Below are positions 1-7,870 of a stretch of 64,000 nucleotides of DNA, piece after piece. A program made the translations under genes and the position numbers. The notes below the pieces were generated by a model. That model saw only the letters and a list, made by a program, of their open reading frames with translations. It was not told the DNA's origin and made no database searches. The stretch comes from Synechococcus sp. JA-3-3Ab (GTDB lineage Bacteria > Cyanobacteriota > Cyanobacteriia > Thermostichales > Thermostichaceae), in NCBI RefSeq assembly GCF_000013205.1, contig NC_007775.1:2868767-2932766 (forward strand), written 5' to 3'. Each line of letters opens with the position of its first letter. Within the stretch, counting starts at the first letter, position 1.

Positions 1-40
1 TCTCCTCACCCCCGGCCCCTCCCCCAGAGGGAGAGGGGGA
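1..40. repeat. C/G-rich inverted repeat, copy 1
   Basis: A run of C-rich then G-rich sequence (CCCCTCCCCC, then AGGGAGAGGGGG) can fold into a hairpin. Its reverse complement closely matches the sequence at 49091-49126, so it belongs to a dispersed intergenic repeat family. It lies downstream of the CPBP gene and may act as a processing or termination structure; that role is inference. Confidence 0.5.
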
Positions 41-65
41 ATTGGTGGCGGCGACGTCGGCAACT

Positions 66-113
66 AAGGCCTACGGCCCGCTGACGCGAAAGGCCTACGG
101 CCCGCTGACGCGA
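66..113. repeat. 24-bp perfect tandem duplication
   Basis: The unit starting AAGGCCTACGGC and ending GCTGACGCGA occurs twice head to tail (66-89 and 90-113). The second unit ends directly before the stop codon of the minus-strand CPBP gene. It is probably a replication-slippage duplication in the 3' untranslated region. No function is evident. Confidence 0.85.
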
Positions 114-698
114 TCAGGATTCGGCTGGCAAGGCGGAACATTTCCAAAGGCAAACCCCAATCCAGTTAACCAGAGTATGGGCGACGATGGTCACCAGCAG
201 GTTTCCCGACAGCCACACGCCCAGCCCCAGGAGGACGCCCACGGCGCTGGCCCAGACGGCATAGGGCCAACCCTGCCATCCCAGCCAATGCAAAACCCCA
301 AACAAGAGGCCGCTCAAGAGGATCCCGCCCGTCCACCCCAAGGGACTGGCCACCAGGGATCCCATCAGCACGCCGCGAAACAGCCATTCCTCGCTCCAGC
401 CCGGCAGCACCCCCACCCAGAAGATATCTGACCACTGCAGGGGATCCGCCACCAGGTGCAAGTAGGCGGAAGCCGCCCGGCGATAGGCCGGCCAAAGCCA
501 GTAAGCCCCGCAGCTGAGCAGCGCCACCCCCAGCCCCAGCGCCGTTCCCCAGGCAACGGCCAGCGGATCCCAACGGAAGGGCACGCGCAGGGATCCCAGC
601 CAGATCCAGAGGCCGGCGATCACCGCCGCGATCAGGCTGGTCAGGCCCATCCCGATCAGGATCTGTTGGCGCGTACAGGGTTGAATCTCGGCACTCAT
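114..698 (-). CDS. CPBP family intramembrane metalloprotease
   Basis: This is a predicted membrane protein of 194 residues. It carries the three CPBP (Abi/CAAX protease) motifs in order: EEWLFR near residue 103, FGVLH, and HTLVN near the C-terminus. These supply the Glu, Arg, His and Asn of the intramembrane metalloprotease site. Several hydrophobic segments surround them. The ATG at 698 is preferred because the longer reading frame (GTG/ATG up to 794) adds 32 residues with no membrane or family character; no Shine-Dalgarno sequence decides it. The substrate is unknown. Bacterial CPBP proteins include bacteriocin-immunity and prenyl-protein peptidase types, so a specific role cannot be assigned. 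csaB lies upstream on the same strand with a gap of about 150 bp. Confidence 0.8.
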   Translation of the reverse strand: MSAEIQPCTRQQILIGMGLTSLIAAVIAGLWIWLGSLRVPFRWDPLAVAWGTALGLGVALLSCGAYWLWPAYRRAASAYLHLVADPLQWSDIFWVGVLPGWSEEWLFRGVLMGSLVASPLGWTGGILLSGLLFGVLHWLGWQGWPYAVWASAVGVLLGLGVWLSGNLLVTIVAHTLVNWIGVCLWKCSALPAES

Positions 699-849
699 GG
701 GAGGGGATTTGGCTTGGCACCCTATTCCCAGGGTAGAGCGAATCTCGACAAGGACGGCTGCCTGAATCCACACTGGCAGCGGGGAACACTCCAAGCTCTG
801 AAGGGCGGGGCCTAGGCCGCCATTGTCTCGGTCAACAGGGTAGGAGCTC

Positions 850-1947
850 TCAACTCCCCGCTGCTTGCCAGTGGAGGTGCTGCCTCAACAACTGGGCGTG
901 CTGGGCCGATCGCTCCACCCAAACGGCCACTTGGTCAGGGCCGAGGGCCGGCCCATCGGCATAGCAGGCCAACCAAGCCCGGTGCAAAGCTTCCGGATCC
1001 TCTGGGATCGCCTCGAGATCCCAGCCGGGCATGCCCAATTCCTCAAGCAGCGTTGTCACCTTGGGATCGTAGCTGAGGCCAAAGCAGGCACAGCCCTCGG
1101 CTGCCGCCATCACCAGGCCGTGGTAGCGCATCACAATTGCCAATTTCACCCCCCGAAAGACCCCCTTTAAAAGATAGGGATCCCGAATTTCCAACACCTG
1201 GCTGTGGCCGGGCAAGCGCTGTTGCAGCCGTTGCGCCAAGCGGTAGTCTGGCCCCAGGTCGGGGGATCCAGGCGGAGCCAGTTGGAAGGGCAGCAAAAGC
1301 AGATAAGCTCCGGTGGCAGCCTGGAGGCGTCTCAGGCCCTCAGCCAAAATCTCCAATCGCGCTGGAGTGAGCTGGGGATGCTGCCGCAAGACCACGGCAA
1401 TGCGGGGCTGAGGCCATCTTTCCCACTCCGGCAGGGTTTTGGAGGGCAGGCCCCAAACCGGATCCGGGGCCACCTGATGGGGGATCCCCCAGGCTCGCAG
1501 CCATTGAGAAGCAACGGCGTCGCGCACGCTGATGGCTGTACAACCTGCTAGAGCGCGGCGGGCCAGCTCGCGGATCCAGCCCCGCTGCAACGGCCCGATC
1601 CCCTGGGCCCAGGCCAAGGTTTTCAGCCCCCGCCGCTGGGCCCAGAGCATCAGTCCCAGGTAGTAGAGGGGGCTGCGCCAACTGGTGCGATCCTGCAGCA
1701 GGCTGCCCCCACCCCAGATAAAAGCTTGAGACTGCCTCAGATAGCGCCGCAAAGCCCAGCCATCGAAGCGCGGGCAGGCCAGTACCCCATAGGTGGCAGC
1801 CGTTTCCGCGGGGCGAGGAGAGAGCACCACCGGCTGTACAGGGCCGGACAACTGCTGGAGTTGCCGCAGTAGGGCCAGCAACAACGCCTCGTCGCCGGCA
1901 TTGCCGTAGCCGTGGTAGCCACAGATCAAAACCCATGGCCCCTGCAT
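850..1947 (-). CDS. csaB: Polysaccharide pyruvyl transferase, CsaB type
   Basis: The protein has 365 residues from the ATG at 1947; the open frame extends to 2001. The N-terminus contains the nucleotide-sugar-like motif GYHGYGNAGDEALL, and the middle has WGGGSLLQD, both typical of the CsaB branch of the pyruvyl-transferase family (PF04230). The C-terminal half has the RYHGLV motif and ends in a GT-B-like fold region. Family members transfer pyruvate from PEP to a cell-wall or exopolysaccharide sugar. In cyanobacteria the acceptor is probably an envelope polysaccharide that anchors S-layer or outer-membrane proteins; this is inferred. No other polysaccharide genes are adjacent, so the acceptor cannot be read from context. 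Confidence 0.85.
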   Translation of the reverse strand: MQGPWVLICGYHGYGNAGDEALLLALLRQLQQLSGPVQPVVLSPRPAETAATYGVLACPRFDGWALRRYLRQSQAFIWGGGSLLQDRTSWRSPLYYLGLMLWAQRRGLKTLAWAQGIGPLQRGWIRELARRALAGCTAISVRDAVASQWLRAWGIPHQVAPDPVWGLPSKTLPEWERWPQPRIAVVLRQHPQLTPARLEILAEGLRRLQAATGAYLLLLPFQLAPPGSPDLGPDYRLAQRLQQRLPGHSQVLEIRDPYLLKGVFRGVKLAIVMRYHGLVMAAAEGCACFGLSYDPKVTTLLEELGMPGWDLEAIPEDPEALHRAWLACYADGPALGPDQVAVWVERSAQHAQLLRQHLHWQAAGS

Positions 1948-2733
1948 CGAGCCGATTTGCTCAGGCAAGTTGCGCCGGGATCCCCAATCAGTAGCAGTCA
2001 AGGTTGGTCGAACTCGGCCCGTTGCATCGAGAACCTAATCCAGCCTACAGCTTCCTTCCGGGATCCAGAGCGCTGCCGGCGCAGACATCTCCCTTGCAGC
2101 GGAAGGTCTCAGACAGGTCTTCCTTGATGTTCTCCCCACGGCTATAGCTTGCTTCCGCGCAGCGCTCTGCCAGGGGGGTCTTTCTCAGCTTGTGGGATGG
2201 CTCCCACTTGCCGAGCTGCCCAGAGCATGCGGTTTGCATCGCAGGGGACGCCGTAACCCCAACTCCCAGACCTATGGCCCGCTTGCGGGAAGGGATGTGG
2301 AAACACCCCAGATACTTCCTCTTCTTGCCGCAGTTTCGTATCTCGGCTATTGCTCTAGCCACCTGGCAAGACGCTGCCCTGGATCTTCTGGCCCTGCCAA
2401 CACTGCCAATGACAAGAGTCCTGGATATCGAGATAGCGCTTCCAGGCGCAAGATCTCAACGCGGTGGGACAGGGATCCCTTTTGCAGAAAAGTTTGCTAA
2501 GCAGTTCTAACTGAGTTTTTCGCACGTCGATAACAATCTTGCCGCCCTTCTGGGGCGAGATAGCGGCGAGGCAGCCGCCTGCCCTGCGAAACAGCATGTC
2601 GAGATCCGGGCTGGTAGGGAACTGGGGATCCCAGCAGCCAGCAGACAAAGCACTCGGAAACCCCCCACGCTCACCCGGATTTGGCCCACTCAGAGAGGGA
2701 AAGGATCCCCTGCCGGCCTAAGAAGCGCCGCCC
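1948..2733. other. 0.79-kb region without a supported gene
   Basis: Short open frames exist on both strands (for example minus 2045-2362 and 2355-2648). None shows a recognisable domain, a good ribosome site or family-like composition. No tRNA, rRNA or clear structured RNA was recognised. GGATCC octamer sites occur here as in coding DNA. It may be a decayed gene or an untranslated region carrying regulatory sequence for the downstream penicillin-binding protein gene. Confidence 0.5.
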
Positions 2734-2739
2734 TATAAT
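2734..2739 (+). promoter_or_regulatory. Candidate -10 box for the PBP1A gene
   Basis: A perfect TATAAT lies about 50 bp before the GTG start at 2790. No good -35 hexamer is found 16-18 bp upstream. It is a weak candidate based on one element only. Confidence 0.35.
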
Positions 2740-2789
2740 GGGTCAGACTTGCGGTCGCTCCGCAACGCTGAAGTGACGGGGTTTTTGAG

Positions 2790-4772
2790 GTGACCTACGG
2801 TCGCAGACCATCGGCCCGCTGGGCTAGGAATTCGGCTTCGCAGCATCCTTACAGCCGCCCCTTTCCGGGGTATGACGAGTATGCCGACGCCGCCCGACCC
2901 GCTCGCCCCTCCTGGAGAGCTCAGGCCGCCGCCACGGTGGGCAACCTGTTGCTGGGATCCCTGCTCTTGGGATCTACAGCGACGGCTGCCGGCTTGATGG
3001 GGTTGGCCATCAGCTTCCGCAACCTGCCCGATGTGCATCAATTGCGGGACTACGTGCCGGTGGCCACCACCCACATTGTCGATATTCGCGGCGAGCCGAT
3101 TGCCAGCTTGCACGGGGAAGCCAACCGGGAAGTGATCTCGCTGGAAGAGGTCTCGCCGGAGATGAAAAAAGCCCTGCTGGCCATTGAAGACAGCCACTTC
3201 TACACCCACCCCGGCATCAACCCGGTCAGTTTGGGCCGGGCGCTGCTGGGCAGTGTTGAAGGGGGGTTGGGCTCGGCAGGAGGCGGCTCCACCCTGACGA
3301 TGCAACTGGTGAAGAACCTGTTTTTGAGGCCGGAGCGCACCCTCAGCCGCAAGGTGGCCGAGATTGTGCTGGCGGTGCGGCTGGAGCAAGTCTTTACCAA
3401 AGACGAGATCCTGGAGATGTACCTCAACCAGGTGTACTGGGGGCACAACCTCTACGGCATCCAGGCGGCGGCCCGCAGCTACTTCAACAAGGATGCGGCG
3501 GAACTGAACTTGGCGGAAGCAGCGATGTTGGCCGGGATCCTGCCGGCCCCGGAAATCCTCAGCCCCTTTCGCAACCTGGAAGGGGCCAAGCGACGGCAGC
3601 GGCTGGTGCTGGATCGCCTGGTGGAGCTGAACTGGGTTACCCCGGAAGAGGCCCAGGCGGCACGGGAGCAAGAATTGACCTTGGGCCGCATCACCTCCTT
3701 CCAGAGCAACGCCCCGGCGGTTACCGACGCCATCGAGGCGGAGCTGCGGCGCCGCTACGGCGAACAAGCCCTACTGCAGGGAGGGCTGCGGGTGCAGGCC
3801 ACCATCGACCTGCGGCTGCAACGCCTGGCAGAGCGCATTGTCAACGAAGATGGGCCCCGCATCGGAGCTGCTCGCCGGGCCGACCAGATGGCCCTGGCGG
3901 CGGTGGATCCCCGCACCGGCTATGTCAAGGCCCTGGTGGGCGGCATCAACGCCCAACGGGGCCAATTTAACCGCGCCACCCAAGCCTTTCGCCAAACGGG
4001 ATCCACCTTTAAGCCCTATGTGTACTACGCGGCTCTGGCTACCGGCCGCTACGGGCCCAACAGCATCCTCTACGACACTCCCATCACCTATCCTGGCTCG
4101 CCTCCCTACAGCCCGAAAAACTACGACAACACCTTCTACGGCCCCCTCACCTTTGCCCGCGCCTTGGAGCTCTCCCGCAACGTGCCCACCGTCAAGCTGG
4201 CAGATGAAGTCGGGATCCGCAACGTCATTGCGGCAGCCCAGGCCACGGGCATCAGTGCCGAGATGTTTCCCAACTTGGCCACGGCCCTGGGCTCGGCCAG
4301 CGTCAGCCCCCTGGAAATGGCCGCCAGCTATGCGGTGTTTGCCAATGGCGGCTACCGGGTGGAGCCAACTCTCTTGGCTCAGGTGGTGGATCGCAACGGT
4401 CAGATTCTCTTCGAGGCCAAGCCCCAGCCGCAGCGGGTTTTGGATCCCTGGGCGGTGGCCACCCTCAACCAGATCCTCAAGGGGGTGGTGACCCAGGGCA
4501 CGGGGACGGCGGCCCGTCTGGACGATGGGCGCCCGGTGGCCGGCAAAACCGGCACCACTTCCGATTTTCGCGACGCCTGGTTCATCGGCTATGTGCCGCA
4601 ACTGTCCACCGCCATTTGGATCGGCAACGACAACAACTCCCCTATGTTGCCGGGCACGGCAGGAGGCGCCTTTGTCGCCCCCACCTGGAAGCGCTTCATG
4701 AGCGAGGCCCTGCAAGGGATCCCACCCCAAGACTTCCCCAGCCCCCAGCAATTTCTTCCCCCCCGGCCATGA
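2790..4772 (+). CDS. Class A penicillin-binding protein (PBP1A type)
   Basis: This bifunctional peptidoglycan synthase has 660 residues. A basic, Ser/Arg-rich cytoplasmic tail (1-42) precedes one membrane anchor (about 45-77). The GT51 glycosyltransferase domain (about 95-270) has the catalytic Glu133 in AIEDSHFYTH and the GGSTLTMQLVKN motif. The transpeptidase domain shows all three penicillin-binding motifs: S405-T-F-K408, S462-R-N464 and K586-T-G. It therefore appears able both to polymerise lipid II glycan and to cross-link peptides outside the membrane. The start is GTG. The stop overlaps the ATG of the next gene (ATGA), implying translational coupling. At about 660 residues it is shorter than E. 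coli PBP1A and lacks a long C-terminal extension. Confidence in function is high; paralogue identity is not fixed. Confidence 0.93.
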   Translation: MTYGRRPSARWARNSASQHPYSRPFPGYDEYADAARPARPSWRAQAAATVGNLLLGSLLLGSTATAAGLMGLAISFRNLPDVHQLRDYVPVATTHIVDIRGEPIASLHGEANREVISLEEVSPEMKKALLAIEDSHFYTHPGINPVSLGRALLGSVEGGLGSAGGGSTLTMQLVKNLFLRPERTLSRKVAEIVLAVRLEQVFTKDEILEMYLNQVYWGHNLYGIQAAARSYFNKDAAELNLAEAAMLAGILPAPEILSPFRNLEGAKRRQRLVLDRLVELNWVTPEEAQAAREQELTLGRITSFQSNAPAVTDAIEAELRRRYGEQALLQGGLRVQATIDLRLQRLAERIVNEDGPRIGAARRADQMALAAVDPRTGYVKALVGGINAQRGQFNRATQAFRQTGSTFKPYVYYAALATGRYGPNSILYDTPITYPGSPPYSPKNYDNTFYGPLTFARALELSRNVPTVKLADEVGIRNVIAAAQATGISAEMFPNLATALGSASVSPLEMAASYAVFANGGYRVEPTLLAQVVDRNGQILFEAKPQPQRVLDPWAVATLNQILKGVVTQGTGTAARLDDGRPVAGKTGTTSDFRDAWFIGYVPQLSTAIWIGNDNNSPMLPGTAGGAFVAPTWKRFMSEALQGIPPQDFPSPQQFLPPRP

Positions 4773-5128
4773 GCTACAGCGAAGAGCGGCTGGCGCGCAT
4801 CGAGCGCACGGTGGAGGCCAATGCCCAGGCTATCGCTCAACTGACCCGACAGAACCAAGAGGTGCTGCAAACCATTGCCGGCACCGAGGAGCGCATTGCC
4901 AGAGCCGAGGAACGCATTGCCAAAGCCGAGGAACGCATTGCTGGCGCCGAAGAACGTCTGGAGGCCGAGGTCAAACGGTGGGACGAGCGGTTTTTCCAGC
5001 TCAGCCGCGATACCCTCAACTTCACCCGCAATGTAGTGACCATCGCCGCCATCACAGCGGTTTTGATCCCCCTGCTCAGGGATGTCGCTCCCCTGCTGAT
5101 CGAGCTGCTGCGGGAGGGATCCCGTTAG
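4769..5128 (+). CDS. Small coiled-coil membrane protein coupled to PBP1A
   Basis: The protein has 119 residues starting at the ATG that overlaps the PBP1A stop by 4 nt. Its middle is built of heptad repeats (EERIARA, EERIAKA, EERIAGA), encoded by 21-bp DNA repeats at 4886-4969, and should form a coiled coil. A hydrophobic helix near residues 88-112 follows (VVTIAAITAVLIPLL), so it is probably C-terminally membrane anchored. The family is not one I can name; similar short coiled-coil proteins with a C-terminal anchor are common hypothetical proteins in cyanobacteria. Its coupling to a peptidoglycan synthase suggests, but does not prove, a partner or scaffold role. Confidence 0.75.
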   Translation: MSYSEERLARIERTVEANAQAIAQLTRQNQEVLQTIAGTEERIARAEERIAKAEERIAGAEERLEAEVKRWDERFFQLSRDTLNFTRNVVTIAAITAVLIPLLRDVAPLLIELLREGSR

Positions 5129-5317
5129 CTCTGGCCCCCTGCTTGGAGAGGAGGGGACGGTCTCAGCCTGCACGGAAATGGCGAGGGGATCCCAAAGCGT
5201 AATCATTCTGAGTTACACTAAGACTGCAAAGAAAGGTAACGCCGTTGTCCGATTTATCTTTGCCTTCGCTGCGTCCTTTCTTGCATTCTTTGCACAAGAC
5301 ACAGAGGACAGACGATT

Positions 5318-5917
5318 ATGGCTTTTGAACTCCCGGCTCTGCCCTACCCTGCCGACGCCCTCAAGCCCTATATGTCGGCGGAAACCTTCTCCTACCACCA
5401 CGGCAAGCACCACGCCGCCTACGTGGCCAACCTAAACAAGCTGATCGAAGGCACCGAGCTGGCCAATAAGTCGCTAGAAGAAATTATCAAGACCACGTTT
5501 GGGGATCCCGACAAAGTGGGCATCTTCAACAATGCCGCCCAGGTCTGGAACCACACCTTTTTCTGGGAATCCATGAAGCCAGGTGGGGGCGGCGCGCCGA
5601 CGGGGCCCATCGCCGACAAGATCAACGCCGATTTTGGCGGCTACGACAAGTTTGTCGAGGCCTTCAAAACGGCGGCGGCCACCCAGTTTGGCAGCGGCTG
5701 GGCCTGGCTGGTGCTGGACAACGGCACCCTCAAGGTTACCAAAACCCCCAACGCCGAAAACCCGCTGGTGCACGGCCAAGTGCCCCTGCTCACTTTGGAT
5801 GTCTGGGAGCACGCCTACTACCTGGACTACCAAAACCGGCGGCCCGACTTCATCAGCGCCTACCTGGAGCACCTAGTGAACTGGGATGCCGCCAATGCCC
5901 GGCTGGCTGCTGCCTGA
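5318..5917 (+). CDS. sodB: Superoxide dismutase [Fe]
   Basis: The 199-residue protein has the normal FeSOD length and no signal peptide, so it acts in the cytoplasm, converting superoxide to oxygen and peroxide. Metal ligands are visible: His27 (YHHGKHH), His79 (WNHTFFW) and the Asp and His of [11 protein letters not shown]. Gln75 in NNAAQVWNH is the residue typical of iron rather than manganese enzymes. A GAGGA ribosome site lies about 10 nt before the ATG. A strong intrinsic terminator follows at 5987, so the gene is probably monocistronic, with about 190 bp of leader DNA upstream. Confidence 0.97.
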   Translation: MAFELPALPYPADALKPYMSAETFSYHHGKHHAAYVANLNKLIEGTELANKSLEEIIKTTFGDPDKVGIFNNAAQVWNHTFFWESMKPGGGGAPTGPIADKINADFGGYDKFVEAFKTAAATQFGSGWAWLVLDNGTLKVTKTPNAENPLVHGQVPLLTLDVWEHAYYLDYQNRRPDFISAYLEHLVNWDAANARLAAA

Positions 5918-5986
5918 CTGACTCTCTTCTGGGATCCTCTGACGGGGGATCCCATCGAGGACTAGCCTTGCCCAGCTCTTTGCTAG

Positions 5987-6012
5987 GGGATCCTCAGGGA
6001 TCCCTTTTTTTT
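5987..6012 (+). terminator. Intrinsic terminator after sodB
   Basis: A 7-bp stem (GGGATCC pairing with GGATCCC, loop TCAG) is followed directly by eight T residues on the plus strand. The stem is made of two adjacent copies of the genome's abundant GGGATCCC motif. It ends a few bases before the 3' end of the convergent kinase gene. Confidence 0.85.
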
Positions 6013-6016
6013 CGGC

Positions 6017-7609
6017 CTAGTCCTTCCCCAAGCGTTCCCGCTCTTCGCGCAGGCGTTCCAGGAAACTGGGCGTGGGGTTTTGGGCAGGGGTGGGGGAGGC
6101 AGCAGGAGGAGCGGCCCGATTGATGGGGGGAAACAAGGGTTGGTTGATGGGCTGTGGGGGGAGAGGCTTGGCTGGGACACGAGCTGGAGAAGGTGGAGCA
6201 GCGGGTGTGGGCACTGCAACCGGTCGGGGCGGGGGCGCAGCGGGGACAGGGGTGGGTGGGGGGGGCGGCGAAGTGGGCGGGGGTGCTGGGGCGGTTGCCG
6301 GTGTGGGCGTGGGTTCGGGTTGAGGAGGGTCTTGAGGGTTGTCCCGAGCCGGATCCGGATCATCTTCAAACGCTGGCTCACCCGCTGGATCCCGCAGCAG
6401 CCAGTCCAGCAGCGGCTCCGGGATGGCTTGCTGCCCATCGGTGGCAGGGGGCAGCGGAACAGCAGGCGGTCTCTCCATGCCTGTGCCCGGATCCAAGAGC
6501 AGACGCAGGCCCCAAAAAGTGCTCCCGGCAATGGCGGCCAAAAGGGCTATCCCTCCCCAGAGGGGGAGCGGCCTACCTTTGGGCTCCGGCTGGGCGCTGA
6601 GCCGATGGGCGCCTTCCTGACCATCGAGGGCTGCCAGGGTGCGCTCGGAAAAGGGCGAGGTTGTTGGAGGGGGGGTGAGGGCAGAGCCGGCGCTGCTGTC
6701 AGATTGCAGGGATCCCTCCAATTGGTCGCTGAGGAGCTTCATATTCGGGGGCCGCTGGCCGGGATCTTTAGCCAGACAAGCAAGCACCACTTCCTCCAGC
6801 GCCGGCGGGATCTCATGGGGCAACTGGGAGCGGTCGAAGGGCCGAGGCTGTTGGTAATTGTGGGCCTCGTACCAACCGGGAAAAGAATCGGTCTTCGGTT
6901 TTAGGGGGTGTTGACCGGTCAGCATGCGGTAGAGCACCACGCCGAACGAGTAGATATCGGAGCGGGGATCCAGTTCCTCGCCGCGCACCTGTTCGGGAGA
7001 GGCGTAGCGCACTGTGCCCAAAAAGCCGGTGGTTTGGGTGCCGAGGGCCAGGGAAACATCGCTGAGCAGCTTGGCAATGCCGAAATCCAGGATCTTGACC
7101 GTCTCCCCCAGGGTCTCATCTTTCAAGACAAAGAGATTGCTGGGCTTGATGTCGCGATGGATCACCCCCTTGATGAGGTGGCCATCTTGCTCGGTCTCCA
7201 AGTTGTGGGCGTAGTAGAGGCCAGCACACACCTGGCGGGCGATCTTCACCACCTGTTGCGGCGGCAGCAGCGGCTGCTTGAGCAGCAGTTCTCCCAAGCT
7301 GCGCCCCGTCAGGTATTCCATCACCAGATAGGGTTGGTTGTTCTCCAGGCCGTAATCCAGCACCTTGACAATGGCCGGGTGCTCCCCCAGCAGCGTGCTG
7401 ATGCGAATTTCCTGCTGAAAGCGCTTGAGCAAGTGACGACGGGTGTTTTCATCGCCTGCCAAGTTCTGGTGCAACAGCTTCACCGCCACCGGGCGATTGA
7501 ACAGGCGGGTATCCACAGCCTTGAACACCTGCCCCATGCCCCCTGCCGCAATGCTCTGAACCAGTTGATAGCGCTGACCGATCACTTTTCCAGGAGCAAG
7601 CTGGTTCAT
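6017..7609 (-). CDS. Ser/Thr protein kinase, membrane-anchored with Pro-rich tail
   Basis: The 530-residue protein has an N-terminal Hanks-type kinase domain (about 14-290): glycine-rich loop AAGGMGQVF, Lys44 in AVKLL, Glu67, catalytic H151-R-D153-IKPSN, D175-F-G177 and the SPEQVRG activation-loop end. All catalytic residues are present, so it should be active. A low-complexity linker leads to one membrane helix (about 349-370), then about 150 residues rich in Pro, Thr and Ala, which would be periplasmic. The tail lacks PASTA repeats, so it is not a standard PknB muropeptide sensor. It is convergent with sodB and divergent from the antiporter gene. Its substrates cannot be told from context. 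Confidence 0.92.
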   Translation of the reverse strand: MNQLAPGKVIGQRYQLVQSIAAGGMGQVFKAVDTRLFNRPVAVKLLHQNLAGDENTRRHLLKRFQQEIRISTLLGEHPAIVKVLDYGLENNQPYLVMEYLTGRSLGELLLKQPLLPPQQVVKIARQVCAGLYYAHNLETEQDGHLIKGVIHRDIKPSNLFVLKDETLGETVKILDFGIAKLLSDVSLALGTQTTGFLGTVRYASPEQVRGEELDPRSDIYSFGVVLYRMLTGQHPLKPKTDSFPGWYEAHNYQQPRPFDRSQLPHEIPPALEEVVLACLAKDPGQRPPNMKLLSDQLEGSLQSDSSAGSALTPPPTTSPFSERTLAALDGQEGAHRLSAQPEPKGRPLPLWGGIALLAAIAGSTFWGLRLLLDPGTGMERPPAVPLPPATDGQQAIPEPLLDWLLRDPAGEPAFEDDPDPARDNPQDPPQPEPTPTPATAPAPPPTSPPPPPTPVPAAPPPRPVAVPTPAAPPSPARVPAKPLPPQPINQPLFPPINRAAPPAASPTPAQNPTPSFLERLREERERLGKD

Positions 7610-7870
7610 AAGCGGCCCAAGAGCATGTACCCTCCGATTTTAATGGGTGTCTCTCGAAAGTTTCTCTCGCCTCTTTGCGGGCGCCACCGCCAGGCTGTCT
7701 TCATTCCCAGCGTGTTTTTGATGTATTTTGAATGCTTGTTAAACGTCCTGTCGGAGATTGAAGACTGGACGAAGGCTGCGAGCGATGGGGAGCTATCTGG
7801 ATCTGGATGAATCTGATAAACTCAGGCGGGCGCTTTGCCGAGTCTCTGCGTTGGTGTCTGTCGGGTATTT

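Noticed and set aside
2355..2648. 97-codon minus-strand frame in the gap before PBP1A
   Set aside because: No recognisable domain and Cys/Trp-rich composition; kept as part of a gene-free region.
2733..3767. 344-codon minus-strand frame opposite the PBP1A gene
   Set aside because: It is His/Gln/Gly-rich shadow sequence opposite strongly conserved coding DNA, without a domain.
4886..4969. Possible CRISPR or minisatellite array
   Set aside because: The 21-bp repeats are in frame and encode protein heptads; there are no spacers.
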